In this document: piece by piece, positions 37,971 through 47,530 of the stretch
Layout of the letters: the number at the start of each line of letters is the position of its first letter
Position numbering within the stretch: the stretch's first letter is position 1
Source: Asparagopsis taxiformis
Taxonomy: Eukaryota; Rhodophyta; Florideophyceae; Bonnemaisoniales; Bonnemaisoniaceae
DNA length: 64,000 bases
Assembly (NCBI GenBank): GCA_030407315.1
Contig: JALQPE010002403.1
Coordinates: 337,501 to 401,500 of the forward strand
Direction of reading: 5' to 3'
Translations under genes and position numbers: made by a program
Notes under the pieces: model-generated
What the model was told of the DNA's origin: nothing
What the model saw: the letters and a program-made list of their open reading frames with translations, nothing else
Databases searched by the model: none

Positions 37971-40085
37971 ATGAACTCGGTTCGCAAACGCGTTCCAGAC
38001 AGACCGGACACCTATTCCCAGCCGGGGCCACTGCTCGGCGCCACATCCCGTCGTCCGACCAAAAAGTCCATCAACTACATATTCCGTCAACTGCGTCTCG
38101 TTCGAGTTTCATCACCACTAGTCTATTTCACCCTAACCTGCACCGCACTCACCGTCTACCTCCTGCTGCAGACGCCGACGGGCGTGCGACCGCTGCCCGT
38201 GGTGTCGCACACCACTATCAATTCGCCCGTGACCTCCCTGCCCGAGCCGTATGGTTTCGGCAAGCGCGTCATGCGTCGCGTGCTCGCGCGCGTCACCAAA
38301 CTCGTCCTCAGCGGCGCGCGCATCGACAAGCGCGACCTGTACGACACCGCAGACGAGCAGCACATGCACGGCGTGTTGGGTATCGACCCGGCAACGGGAC
38401 TGCCCGATTGGGAGCCGACGCCGTTTGATTTCTCGACAGAGACCGATTTGATGAAGCGTGAGGCGCATACCAAATTGTGTTTTAATAGACGTCGTACCGA
38501 TTCGCTTTCACTTGACCGACCGATTCCTGATGTTCGACATGGCGAGTGTCCCAACGAGTGGTACTACGACCCGGCGTTGATTTCCGACTCGTCCGAGCAG
38601 CATCGACGCTCGTTTCTGTCGTGGTTTGGACTGAAATCGCAGCCGCAAACGACGCGTCCAAAGCTTCCCAACACTTCGGTCGTTATTGTGTTCTACAACG
38701 AGCCGCTTTCCACGCTGCTGCGCGCTGTGCACTCGGTGTTTAATCGTACGCCGCGTCAGCTCTTGCATGAAATTATTCTCGTTGATGATGGCAGTGACGA
38801 TGACGCGCCATGGCTATTGGAGGGTGCCGAGTTTGAGCGTCACATGCAGTTACTGCCCAAGCTTCGCTATGCACGACTGGTCGGACGGAATGGACTCATG
38901 GTCGCTAGAAATGTCGGTGCTAGTCTCGCCACTGGCGATACGATCACGTTTTTGGACAGTCATATCGAGGTTGGACCAGGGTGGGTCGAGCCGCTCATGG
39001 GACGCATCGCTGAGGGCTTGAGAGATGGCATTCGACGTGTCGTTGTCCCGGCTATTGATAGCATTAATGCTGATAATTTCGACTACAAGGCAGGCGGAAT
39101 TGATATTCTCGGACATACGTGGGGTCTTGGACAGACCGGCATTCCGTATCCTGAGGGCAAGGATAGTGTGCACCCCATTAAATCGCCCATCATGGCTGGC
39201 GGCTTGCTGTCGGTTGCAAGGAAGCATTTTGACGAGCTTGGATATTATGATCCGGAAATGCAGCTTTGGGGCGGTGAAGAAATGGAGATCAGTTTCCGAA
39301 TCTGGCTCTGCGGTGGTACACTAGAATGTATGCCATGCTCGCGAGTGGGACATGTGTTCCGGTCGCCCAAATATTGGCAGGGACAGGTTTATAAGGTACC
39401 GGGTGAAGTGATTTCACGAAACAAGAAACGTGCATCGTTCTGGATGGATCAATACGGACAGTTGGTAGGATTGTCAGCTGCTCCGACGGACGATATTGGT
39501 CCCATGGATCACTACACTGAAATCAAGAAGCGATTGCAGTGCAAGCCGTACCAATGGTATTTGGAGAATGTTTATACAAGAATGCTGGAATCTGCCACGC
39601 AGTTGATTCCGAGTTCGTCAGCTAAACTGGGTTCGGCATTCCTTGCGTCCGGGTTTTTGCGCAACAAAGCAGTGGATTCGTGCCTGGACAACCTGCAATT
39701 CAAGGGCAACGGAAATCCGTACGGCATCTATCCTTGTCATTATTTGCGAGGAAGTCAGTCGGTCGTTTTCACAAAGACAGATCTCATCATGAGCGGCGAT
39801 TTGCTCATTGATGGATGTCTAACGAGAAGTGTGGATGGCAAATTGACGCAGACTACTTGTCTCAAGGAACTCAAAGAGGTACAGGAATGGGAGATGCAGC
39901 AAGTGGGCCCCGATACCAATTCGATGAGAATCATGGGCGAAGGAAAATGTCTCACGCTTACAAACAAACCGGAAGTTGAAAATAAGAGTCCATACTCGTT
40001 GGAAATGCAGGAATGTCACGACGACAAGGGCAGTGTGCAGTTATGGGAGTGGGAGATTCTGGGGTCAAATAGTTCAAGCACCTAG
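37971..40085 (+). CDS. Polypeptide GalNAc-transferase (GT27) with ricin-type lectin domain
   Basis: A 704-residue GT27 protein with the full animal-type layout. A short cytoplasmic tail precedes a membrane anchor (LVYFTLTCTALTVYLLL, about 45-61). The catalytic domain has SVVIVFYNEPLSTLLRAVHS, HEIILVDDGSDD, the metal-binding DSH at 329-331 in TFLDSHIEV, MAGGLLSVARKHFDELG, and WGGEEMEISFRIWLCGG from residue 433, then MPCSRVGHVFR. The last 145 residues form a ricin-type beta-trefoil with CLDNL, CLTRS and QLWEWEI, where family lectins bind GalNAc. It is a clear member of the ppGalNAc-transferase family, expected in the Golgi lumen. The upstream gene is a divergent copy without the lectin. Activity on peptides in this organism is inferred only. 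Confidence 0.92.
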   Translation: MNSVRKRVPDRPDTYSQPGPLLGATSRRPTKKSINYIFRQLRLVRVSSPLVYFTLTCTALTVYLLLQTPTGVRPLPVVSHTTINSPVTSLPEPYGFGKRVMRRVLARVTKLVLSGARIDKRDLYDTADEQHMHGVLGIDPATGLPDWEPTPFDFSTETDLMKREAHTKLCFNRRRTDSLSLDRPIPDVRHGECPNEWYYDPALISDSSEQHRRSFLSWFGLKSQPQTTRPKLPNTSVVIVFYNEPLSTLLRAVHSVFNRTPRQLLHEIILVDDGSDDDAPWLLEGAEFERHMQLLPKLRYARLVGRNGLMVARNVGASLATGDTITFLDSHIEVGPGWVEPLMGRIAEGLRDGIRRVVVPAIDSINADNFDYKAGGIDILGHTWGLGQTGIPYPEGKDSVHPIKSPIMAGGLLSVARKHFDELGYYDPEMQLWGGEEMEISFRIWLCGGTLECMPCSRVGHVFRSPKYWQGQVYKVPGEVISRNKKRASFWMDQYGQLVGLSAAPTDDIGPMDHYTEIKKRLQCKPYQWYLENVYTRMLESATQLIPSSSAKLGSAFLASGFLRNKAVDSCLDNLQFKGNGNPYGIYPCHYLRGSQSVVFTKTDLIMSGDLLIDGCLTRSVDGKLTQTTCLKELKEVQEWEMQQVGPDTNSMRIMGEGKCLTLTNKPEVENKSPYSLEMQECHDDKGSVQLWEWEILGSNSSST

Positions 40086-40480
40086 CTGAGACAACTTTGG
40101 GAATGCGGTTGCGGACAAGTCGTTTCATTTCGGTCAGCTTGATGACGAATAGCATTAGTTCCTCATTGTCAATTACATCAATTATAATTCTCAAAATATA
40201 ATTTCAATTGTGCAAATTCTCAACACAACATTAGGGAGCAGAAACTACTTGATCTCGCGGGTAGCCACACGTGCTATTTCAACCATTGGATAAACAATCT
40301 CTCATACCGAAATTTCATCCGACCCCACACACGCCCCAACCTCTGTCTCTCCGTGACCAGTCTTCCTCCCGTCCCGGTACGAAGGCCAACAATTTCTCCC
40401 ATCTGCCATTCCCACATATACACATAAGGACTATTGCGGATCGCCAGTACTCTTGCCCGATCCCTCAATCCAACTTAGCA
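40086..40480. other. Promoter and leader of the Psb27 gene
   Basis: The last 200 bases are C-rich and read as open frame from a GTG at 40271, but this is probably untranslated leader. No gene seen. Confidence 0.4.
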
Positions 40481-41008
40481 ATGGCGCCTCCGACCTTTGT
40501 CCCGACTTCGACCTTTCATGGACTATCCGCCAGCACGACAGCCGCTCGCACCGTGACGTCAGCAGCACCTCCATGCGTCATGTCGGCATCTCCGATGCCG
40601 CGACGCGCATTCCTTGCAACGGGCATGGCCGCTCTGGCGACGCTCGTGGTTGCGCCCGACACAGCGCGTGCAGGACGTCCACGTTCGTCCATGTCTGGCG
40701 ACTACAAGAGTGATGCATCCCTGGTGCTCTCTGACATGCGTGCCGCCTGCGAGTTGGGGCGTGGTGCACCGGGAATGGCCGAAATTGTGGGAAAGACGCG
40801 TCAAGAGATGAATGACTTTGTTGCTTTATATCGTCGCAATGACAAGGTGGCTGGTAGCACCAGCTTCTCAACGCTTTACACCGCTATCAATACGTTGAGC
40901 GGACATTATGCGTCCTATGGAAGCTCGTATCCGGTGCCAGAAAAGAGGAAGAAGCGTTTATCGCAGCAGTTTTCAGAGATTGATCGTGCGCTTAATCGCG
41001 GTCGGTAA
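40481..41008 (+). CDS. psb27: Photosystem II assembly protein Psb27, thylakoid lumen
   Basis: Psb27 binds CP43 during assembly and repair of photosystem II, on the lumenal side. The precursor has 175 residues. A Ser/Thr/Ala-rich plastid transit peptide (1-35) is followed by a thylakoid signal with a twin arginine, MPRRAFLATGMAALATLV, ending at DTARAG, so Tat-type import is likely. The mature four-helix protein has SGDYKSDASLVLSDMRAACE, then MNDFVALYRRNDKVAGSTSF, then YTAINTLSGHYASYGSSYPV and PEKRKKRLSQQFSEIDRALN. The FVxxYRRN...S.F...xTAxNxLxGHY pattern is diagnostic. The ATG at 40481 is chosen because the upstream extension (from GTG 40271) is leader-like. Its convergent neighbour is a mitochondrial carrier, unrelated in function. 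Confidence 0.93.
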   Translation: MAPPTFVPTSTFHGLSASTTAARTVTSAAPPCVMSASPMPRRAFLATGMAALATLVVAPDTARAGRPRSSMSGDYKSDASLVLSDMRAACELGRGAPGMAEIVGKTRQEMNDFVALYRRNDKVAGSTSFSTLYTAINTLSGHYASYGSSYPVPEKRKKRLSQQFSEIDRALNRGR

Positions 41009-41181
41009 ACATGCTTTATGCTATATTCTCGTTTAGGGTACAGTTACATTATATGTGGGTGCTTTTAAAGAAATGGACAGTATCGGCTTGCTTCCGCTTC
41101 TGGTTAGTTTTCTCGAAGCTCACCCGGTTGTGGTGCGTATCAGAATCGGACATTTTACGATTCTCCAATTTCTGGAAAAGG

Positions 41182-42435
41182 TTACCGCTCTGATTTCTCC
41201 GCAACGCGTTTGTCAAAGGTAGATGATCCGTTTCGGCGATTCCTTGCGTGCCGCTCTGCAAACCTTTTCGCGAGCTCATAAGAGGTAAACGTCAACATGC
41301 AGGCGGGAACTGTTCTCATTAAATTGGTGCCAAACCCTCTGTACAAGCCTCGCGGTCCATCCTTTTCTATAATGCTGCGTGCCAGCTGTGCCATCTTGGA
41401 AGGTTCCATAATTTTGCGTGCGGCTGTACTATCAACCTGAATGCGTGTACGAAGTACCTCGTGTGGGTAAAACACAGCCGATGCAGCGATTTTCGATACC
41501 GAAGAAGCGATTAGAACGTGCGCAGCCTTGAAATCCTCATACGAACCACCCGATAAATTGGCTTTCAAATGCTCATACAACGGAAACTGAATAGCAACAT
41601 GACCGAGTCCAAAAAGCGTAGGCGTCAAGCCCTTGTACAAACCGGACACCCCTTCCTCCCTCACAATTTTGCGAAAACCATGCGAGAGCGACTTGTACTG
41701 TCGCGGGGCGCCGTTGCGCGACATGTCCACTTGCAAGCGTGATTTTAGCGTCCAAAATGGCGCGGTTGTAACAGCGGTAATGGCGCCCGCACTAAGGGCA
41801 CTCATGATATGTACGTACGGCGTTGGTTTCGACCCATTCGGCGTATACCTTCTCTTAAACGTTTCATATGTATACCAATAAATAGCCCAATTAGGCACAA
41901 AGGCCCACAAACTTGCGGAAAGACCACGATAGTAGGAGCGCAAGCCCTCCTCCCGAAGCATGGATCGCAACGCATCGAAAAGGCCGCGATAGGGCGTCGT
42001 AGCCACTGTAGACGAGCCTTGCACTTGGAGGCGTGTTTTGACGACGTCCAGCGGCGATAGCACCAACGTGTTCACGAGGCCGGCAAGTGCGCCGGCGCCA
42101 AACTGGGAGAGCTGTGTACGTGCATCGCCGTTGGGCGATGGATTGGACGTTTCATGTGGCTGAGATGGACGCGCGTGTGCCACAAGGGTTATCGGGCGTC
42201 GTGCACTGATTGCATTATATGTCAGTTGATGTCGACCCATAACAGGCGCCGTAACGGCGCCGGATACGCTCGGTTGACAGCGGCTATGACGGAATTGCGG
42301 CGTGCGTAAGTTGCAATTGTAGCGGGAATTGTGGTGGTTGGGGGCACGACGGGTCGGTGATGGACAGATCTGAATGATGGCGGATGGCGGCCGAGGCACG
42401 ACGAAAGTGTGAGAACGAGATCGACAGAGCAGCAT
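41182..42435 (-). CDS. Mitochondrial carrier family protein, NAD+/folate (NDT/SLC25A32) type
   Basis: A 417-residue carrier with three signatures: SPLDVVKTRLQVQG, APFWTLKSRLQVDM and YPHEVLRTRIQVDS. The W in the second signature and the segment GLGHVAIQFPLYEHLK are typical of the NAD+/FAD/folate carrier subgroup (plant NDT1/NDT2, SLC25A32). YRGLFDALRSMLREEGLRSY, YKGLTPTLFG and YRGFGTNLMRTVP are the usual matrix-helix repeats. The first 100 residues are long, polar and Arg-rich with few acids, so targeting to mitochondria or plastid is possible. Plant NDT1 has been placed in both, so compartment is open. A TTGATTGG motif lies about 35 bases upstream of the start. This is a different subgroup from the carrier at 9791-10870. 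Confidence 0.82.
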   Translation of the reverse strand: MLLCRSRSHTFVVPRPPSAIIQICPSPTRRAPNHHNSRYNCNLRTPQFRHSRCQPSVSGAVTAPVMGRHQLTYNAISARRPITLVAHARPSQPHETSNPSPNGDARTQLSQFGAGALAGLVNTLVLSPLDVVKTRLQVQGSSTVATTPYRGLFDALRSMLREEGLRSYYRGLSASLWAFVPNWAIYWYTYETFKRRYTPNGSKPTPYVHIMSALSAGAITAVTTAPFWTLKSRLQVDMSRNGAPRQYKSLSHGFRKIVREEGVSGLYKGLTPTLFGLGHVAIQFPLYEHLKANLSGGSYEDFKAAHVLIASSVSKIAASAVFYPHEVLRTRIQVDSTAARKIMEPSKMAQLARSIIEKDGPRGLYRGFGTNLMRTVPACMLTFTSYELAKRFAERHARNRRNGSSTFDKRVAEKSER

Positions 42436-42638
42436 CGACGAATGATGGAAAGGCTATGAATTAAGCGCGTTGATTGGCTGAATTGATGGCTTGAATTTCG
42501 GCACAGTCATTGCGAAATTTGGGGAGTACCCCATAGACAGGCCGTTCGATTTCATCTCGACTTGCGCGAGCTCGTCTTCAAATAGACTCTTTACAACGAC
42601 TGGAATGAAATAAATAAGTACATAAGGGTAAACGGGTG

Positions 42639-44045
42639 CTACTCTAAGCCGTAACTATTTTCAATAATAGTCAAACTACCATCGTCACCGCCAACCGCCA
42701 ACAAAAAGCAATCCAAACTGTTTGCATGTTGCGATTTAGGCACCGCGCTCTCAACGGCACCAGCAGTAGCGAAAGCGGCGCATGAAATCGTTCCATGGTC
42801 CGCGACCTTTAGAATCTCCAGACCGACAGAAATTTCCCTCCTCTTCCCCTGTTTCGCAAGCGCATCCAACTTTCTGCCGCGTTGCAAATCGACCAGTCTC
42901 AACACGGGTCCAATAGCGTCATACAGCAAAAACCGGCCATCAGCGGACATCGACGAGCCCAACGTCACCACGGGGGACGAACGACGCGAGGACGCGACAC
43001 GAAAGCGCACATTCGACCGTTCATCAAACTGCGAGCGCATAACATGTAAACGCCCGTCGCTACTGGCCGCAAACATTTCGCGTGTCTGCGCGTCGACAGT
43101 GATACCGCACACTTTTGGCGCCGGCGTCTTTCTACGCGGCCGACGCGCAATATCCACTTTATTGGCCAGGTCCAGACGCGCCGTTCCATTGGTGCTCACC
43201 GCTGCGTCAATATTGGCTATGGCCGATGCAGAGTGCTGCAAGCCGCGCGTTGAAAGTGGTGTTTCCGACTGTGGCGATTTGACATTGAGCTGCAGTACAT
43301 GCCCGTCGTAGGTGCCCACCAGAGCGGAGCGGCCGTCGGCGGAGAAGCAGGTCGAAGTGACAACAGAGCCTACCTGTATCTCCGACACGCAGTTATGGTC
43401 GGCTGGACGCCAGAGACGTGCGGTGCCGTCGCAACACCCGGAGACGATATAATTCTCATCAAAGGGATGGAAAGCCACGGCGGTGACCATATCTGGATGG
43501 GCGAAACGGCCGAGACACACAGCGGTATCAGCATGCCAGAGGCGGACGCTGCGGTCCATGGAAGCGGTCAATAGAAAATCGGAGCGTGAAAACGCCATAT
43601 GGAGCACATCTGCGGTGTGTCCACGAAAGGTACGAATAGCGTTTGCTCTCACGGCACCGCGACGTTCGCGCAGTACATAGAACATTTTGACGACACCATC
43701 CTGGGCTGCGGTTGCCAAGTAGGTGCCGGACAGGCTCCACGCAACTGCGACCAGTTTGCACTGATGGGGATAGAGTGTTTGCACGACGGCAGCGTCGGAG
43801 AAGAGGCGGGAGGAAACGGCGCGATTTCGCGGCGGCGGAGGGGGCAGATCAGCTGAGGGCGGTGGGGAGGATTTGTGGCGTGTGCGACGCGGGAGTCGCG
43901 CGGAGGGCATGGGTACGTTTGCGGAATAGACAGGTGATCTGGAGAGAATTCGAAGCGCATGTGGGGTTTGTGCAGGCTGTGCTAGGTCGGTTGTGACACG
44001 CTCTGCGCGGCGAAGTCGACGCGGGCCGTCGGCACCGGCGCCCAT
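42639..44045 (-). CDS. WDR44-like WD40 repeat protein
   Basis: A 468-residue WD40 protein. CKLVAVAWSLSGTYLATAAQ opens the propeller, followed by GHTADVLHMAFSRSDFLLTA with SMDRSVRLWHADT, DMVTAVAFHPFDENYIVSGC with CDGTARLWRP, and VVTSTCFSADGRSALVGTYD. The spacing H-A/S-D-V-L..FSRSDFLL plus FHPFDENYIVSG is close to animal WDR44 (a Rab11 effector) and its plant relatives. WDR44-type function here is inference. The frame opens at an ATG at 44234, but the first 63 residues of that version are leader-like. The ATG at 44045 (ANMGAG context) is used. The last 40 residues end with DGSLTIIENSYG. Only about six blades are obvious, so one may be degenerate. Confidence 0.82.
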   Translation of the reverse strand: MGAGADGPRRLRRAERVTTDLAQPAQTPHALRILSRSPVYSANVPMPSARLPRRTRHKSSPPPSADLPPPPPRNRAVSSRLFSDAAVVQTLYPHQCKLVAVAWSLSGTYLATAAQDGVVKMFYVLRERRGAVRANAIRTFRGHTADVLHMAFSRSDFLLTASMDRSVRLWHADTAVCLGRFAHPDMVTAVAFHPFDENYIVSGCCDGTARLWRPADHNCVSEIQVGSVVTSTCFSADGRSALVGTYDGHVLQLNVKSPQSETPLSTRGLQHSASAIANIDAAVSTNGTARLDLANKVDIARRPRRKTPAPKVCGITVDAQTREMFAASSDGRLHVMRSQFDERSNVRFRVASSRRSSPVVTLGSSMSADGRFLLYDAIGPVLRLVDLQRGRKLDALAKQGKRREISVGLEILKVADHGTISCAAFATAGAVESAVPKSQHANSLDCFLLAVGGDDGSLTIIENSYGLE

Positions 44046-46044
44046 GTTGGCTGGAGATGATGAGAAGAATCGATAGCAACTGCGGTTATGTGAGGTTTGG
44101 GATGGCGGTTGAATGGCGTCGAAATAGTTGCTGGAGTGCGGTGACTGGTCGTGGGGAGTACAATGACGAATGAGGAGGGACAGAAAGCGTGCTGGACTGT
44201 ACGTGATTGAGTGAAATTCGGTAATGACTACCATTCATTACACTCGCTTAATTTCAACAAAAGACAAGTTTGTTCCCGTTTCAGTTGTCACCATCACATC
44301 GACGCTGATTGGATGCGCACAATCGAGATGGTTTTTATTGGCCATTTTGCATATGCACTGGATTCTATCTCGCATGCAACGTGTCCTTTGCTCGCTTCTC
44401 TGCCACCCAGTGGCACGGTGCATGGCAGTGCATTTTGTTTTTCCTGAATTTTTGTGTGTGTGCACGGCTCGCATAAACGTGTACAATTTGGCTGTATGTT
44501 GTATTTTCGTTGATTTTCGAGGACGCATCTCTACTGCCAGTCCATCTGCACACAATTTCGTCATGATGCAACTCTACTGTCACTGCCAGTCAAGTGCTCG
44601 CTCCTGCAAGGGCTTGTGACAACAATTGATCTCAATTGGTCAGCTCTATCTGTGTTTCCCGCTCTTGCGATGGAATCTAATTTCAACATTCCACACTAGT
44701 GCAGTGTCGTACAACGCAATACTGCACACGCTACCCTAGTAGTGCACCTCGACTAGATAATATCCGTCTATGCGGCGGGAGATTACTGTATCTACAGTGT
44801 CACCGCCACGTGCAAAACGGCTTGCATCCTGTAACACCCGCCAATTTACAGGTGTGTCATTCTCAAATTATAGACGGCAATTACAATTACATTTTCAATT
44901 GCCACAACAATCAGCAAGACAAAACGTTTTCCACCCGAGGCACCCGTACGTGCAATATGATTCGGGCCAAACTTTTGACATTTTAATGCACACATGACAG
45001 TGCAGTCGTGAGTACTGATCACTGGAAACCATCCAATGGGAGAGCGCTATTCAAAATGTATCTATTTTTTAAAAAGTTGAAAAGAATGACACAGAGTCCG
45101 CGTTGGTGGGTATCGACAAGGGCCCGCGAAAGGGCAACCAACCATCAATGCACGTCAGCTGCACGATCGCGTGTGCATGAAATCATTGTGAAATTTACAA
45201 CAATGCGCAGCAGTTAGTTGAAAATCGTGGGTATTTTTGAAATGGACGCATGACAAGCTGCAGCAGGAGCGATGTCGACGTGCTTAATTCGAGTCAATTC
45301 GCTGCTTTGCTGCATGAAGACACATCAATGTCTGGATGCACACTGGAGCGACATGGTAAGCGTAGTGGACTTTTGTGATGACGTGGCGAAAAGCTGAGCG
45401 ATTCATGCATGTGCTTTCTTCGACCAAATCGCACTCGTACATCGCTTGGTCGAGCGAAGGTAGACTCTGGCTGCGAGTGGATTGTTCCACCAATCGAGCA
45501 AAATATTCGGTATGTTTCGAGAGGCGAATGCACATGTAGATAGTGATCCCGAGCATGGTGAATCGTCTCACAAGATTCGCAGTCGACGTGGAGTGGGCGT
45601 TCATTTGTGTTTATTAAACAACGATTGCATGTTGACCGATTAAAATTCTGTGGCGCTTATTCATCACACACGCAGATCGTTTTTAATTGGTGAAGATTCT
45701 TTGTGACAAATCCCTCGCCGTACGTTACCTTATTCAGCAAACACTGATATGATACGTCATTGTACACTATGAACGCGCCCACTGACCAATAGAAATTGGT
45801 TCAACTCAAGATTCTGAATCTCTTGATGACTAAAATATCTACGATTGGCTGTTATATTAATACTTTAAAACATTAATTGAAACCTTTCCCGTCCAACTCT
45901 TCCCTCTTATTGGTTTATGACAACCTCTGAAATGCGAATATTCTCTGCCGTGCCCGTAGGCACCACCACTCACGCATCTCAACCTACTTAACCTGCACAC
46001 CTCCCGTCCGCCCCACACGCCATCGCCCTTCACTTGCATTCACT
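44046..46044. other. 2 kb intergenic region
   Basis: CTGATTGG occurs at about 44305 in the presumed promoter of the WD40 gene. Small open frames here have no domain. No tRNA or repeat seen. Confidence 0.4.
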
Positions 46045-47439
46045 ATGAAGTTCGGCAAGCAGCTCCGCGCAATCGTCGACAGCAGCTACGAAGAATGGCG
46101 ACCGATGTTCATGAGCTACAAAGTTCTCAAGAAAACCATCGCCCCCCCTGACGAACTCGCCAGTACAGACTCGGACAGTCGCGGTCCCAACGACACCGAG
46201 CCCGATCCCTCAACGATCATGACCACCAATGCGGTCGCCAACAAAGTTGCCGTGCAAAATGCAGAGCGTCGACACTCCCTCTTCTTCACTCGCTTCAAAA
46301 AAGAGGTCGACAAAGTGAACGACTTTTTCCTCGACAAACAGGAAGACTACATCATCGAACATGCCCAACTCTCCGCCAAAGTCGCAGAATTTCTGCAACC
46401 CGCCCGTGCGACCCGTGCCGAAGTCAACCATCTTCGTCAGCGACTCACCGATTTCCACGGCGAACTCGTGCTGCTAGAAAACTACTCCACCGTAAACTAC
46501 ACCGGCTTCCGCAAAATCCTCAAGAAACACGACAAGAAAACTGGACTCAGCATGCATCAAATCTACCTCAACACCGTACTCGTGACCCCGTTCTTTCTAT
46601 CCGACACAGTGCGCAAGCTTATCCTCAAGACCGAAGCGCAACTCGCCGATCTCGAGGGCATCACGAAATTCCGTCGCGCCGACACAGATTCGTTAGCGCT
46701 GGAGCGTCCTCCACAGACGAGTTTGAATCTCAATGCAAACGCCGCCGTGCGCGCTCCGCATGCGCATATGGTGCTCGAAGCGCCGCGTCCACACGCGTTC
46801 ATTTCGCCCCGCTCGGCGCTCTGGCGACTGTACCGTGACGCGCGCGACCACGCCGCCAAACTGTGCGAGACGGCCAGTGCGCCGCGCCCGGCGCAGTCGC
46901 TTGTGGACCTCGTGGATTGTGTCGACGCGCGCGAATTGGGCTTGGAACATTCGTTTTTGAGGATGGTGTCGCAGCCGTCCAATTATACCATTGCTGGCGA
47001 TGAAGCGTTCTCCATGGGCTTTTTCGTCTTCCCGAAGGGCGTCAACTTGCAGTTGTTCAGGGCTCTGCGCGGCGGAACGTGCATTACAAAGCTGTTGCGC
47101 GGCCACGCGAGACTGCGATGCTATAAGACGTGCTGTAATCAGTCGGCGTCGACGGCGCCGTCGGAGAATGGAAACTCGGAGACGAATACGAATGACTTTT
47201 GTGTGGAGGAAACGAGATCAGCTATGATTACTGGTCCGTGGCCAGCTGTCACGTGCTATTCGGAAACTGAACATGCCGAATACATTGCCGAGACGGATTG
47301 CGCTGTGTTCTACGTGTGTGCACCGACTCTGTACACGCAGGATATCGCGCGATTCAATGTTCATCCGCTCACTCCGCCGCTTCATCGCGTGTCTTACGAT
47401 GTACAACCGACAAAGTTCTCCTGTGTATCTTGCTGTTAA
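46045..47439 (+). CDS. SPX domain fused to a degenerate plant-cysteine-oxidase-like cupin
   Basis: A 464-residue two-domain protein. Residues 1-200 are an SPX domain, a sensor of inositol pyrophosphates in phosphate control: MKFGKQLRAIVDSSYEEWRP, a coiled helix with FFTRFKKEVDKVNDFFLDKQ, and NYTGFRKILKKHDKKTGL with the basic ligand patch (K157, K160, K161). Residues 256-455 align along their length with plant cysteine oxidase/ADO cupins. WRLYRDARD matches the lead helix, DARELGL the D-V-G-L motif, EAFSMGFFVFPKG the FSIGIFxxP strand, GTCITKLLRGHARLRCY the core strand, and CAVFYVCAPTLY the CAIFDVLAPPY strand. The iron ligands are lost: the H-x-H aligns with R339 and L341, and the third His with Ala411 or close by. 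The domain is probably non-catalytic. Fusion and loss are seen in the sequence. Function is unknown. Confidence 0.78.
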   Translation: MKFGKQLRAIVDSSYEEWRPMFMSYKVLKKTIAPPDELASTDSDSRGPNDTEPDPSTIMTTNAVANKVAVQNAERRHSLFFTRFKKEVDKVNDFFLDKQEDYIIEHAQLSAKVAEFLQPARATRAEVNHLRQRLTDFHGELVLLENYSTVNYTGFRKILKKHDKKTGLSMHQIYLNTVLVTPFFLSDTVRKLILKTEAQLADLEGITKFRRADTDSLALERPPQTSLNLNANAAVRAPHAHMVLEAPRPHAFISPRSALWRLYRDARDHAAKLCETASAPRPAQSLVDLVDCVDARELGLEHSFLRMVSQPSNYTIAGDEAFSMGFFVFPKGVNLQLFRALRGGTCITKLLRGHARLRCYKTCCNQSASTAPSENGNSETNTNDFCVEETRSAMITGPWPAVTCYSETEHAEYIAETDCAVFYVCAPTLYTQDIARFNVHPLTPPLHRVSYDVQPTKFSCVSCC

Positions 47440-47530
47440 CTTGTTTATCGACCTTTGCAACAACTTCACTGTCAACCATGCTAACATCAAACCTAATCAG
47501 GAAGTTCATCGTCAATGCAGCAATCAAAAT

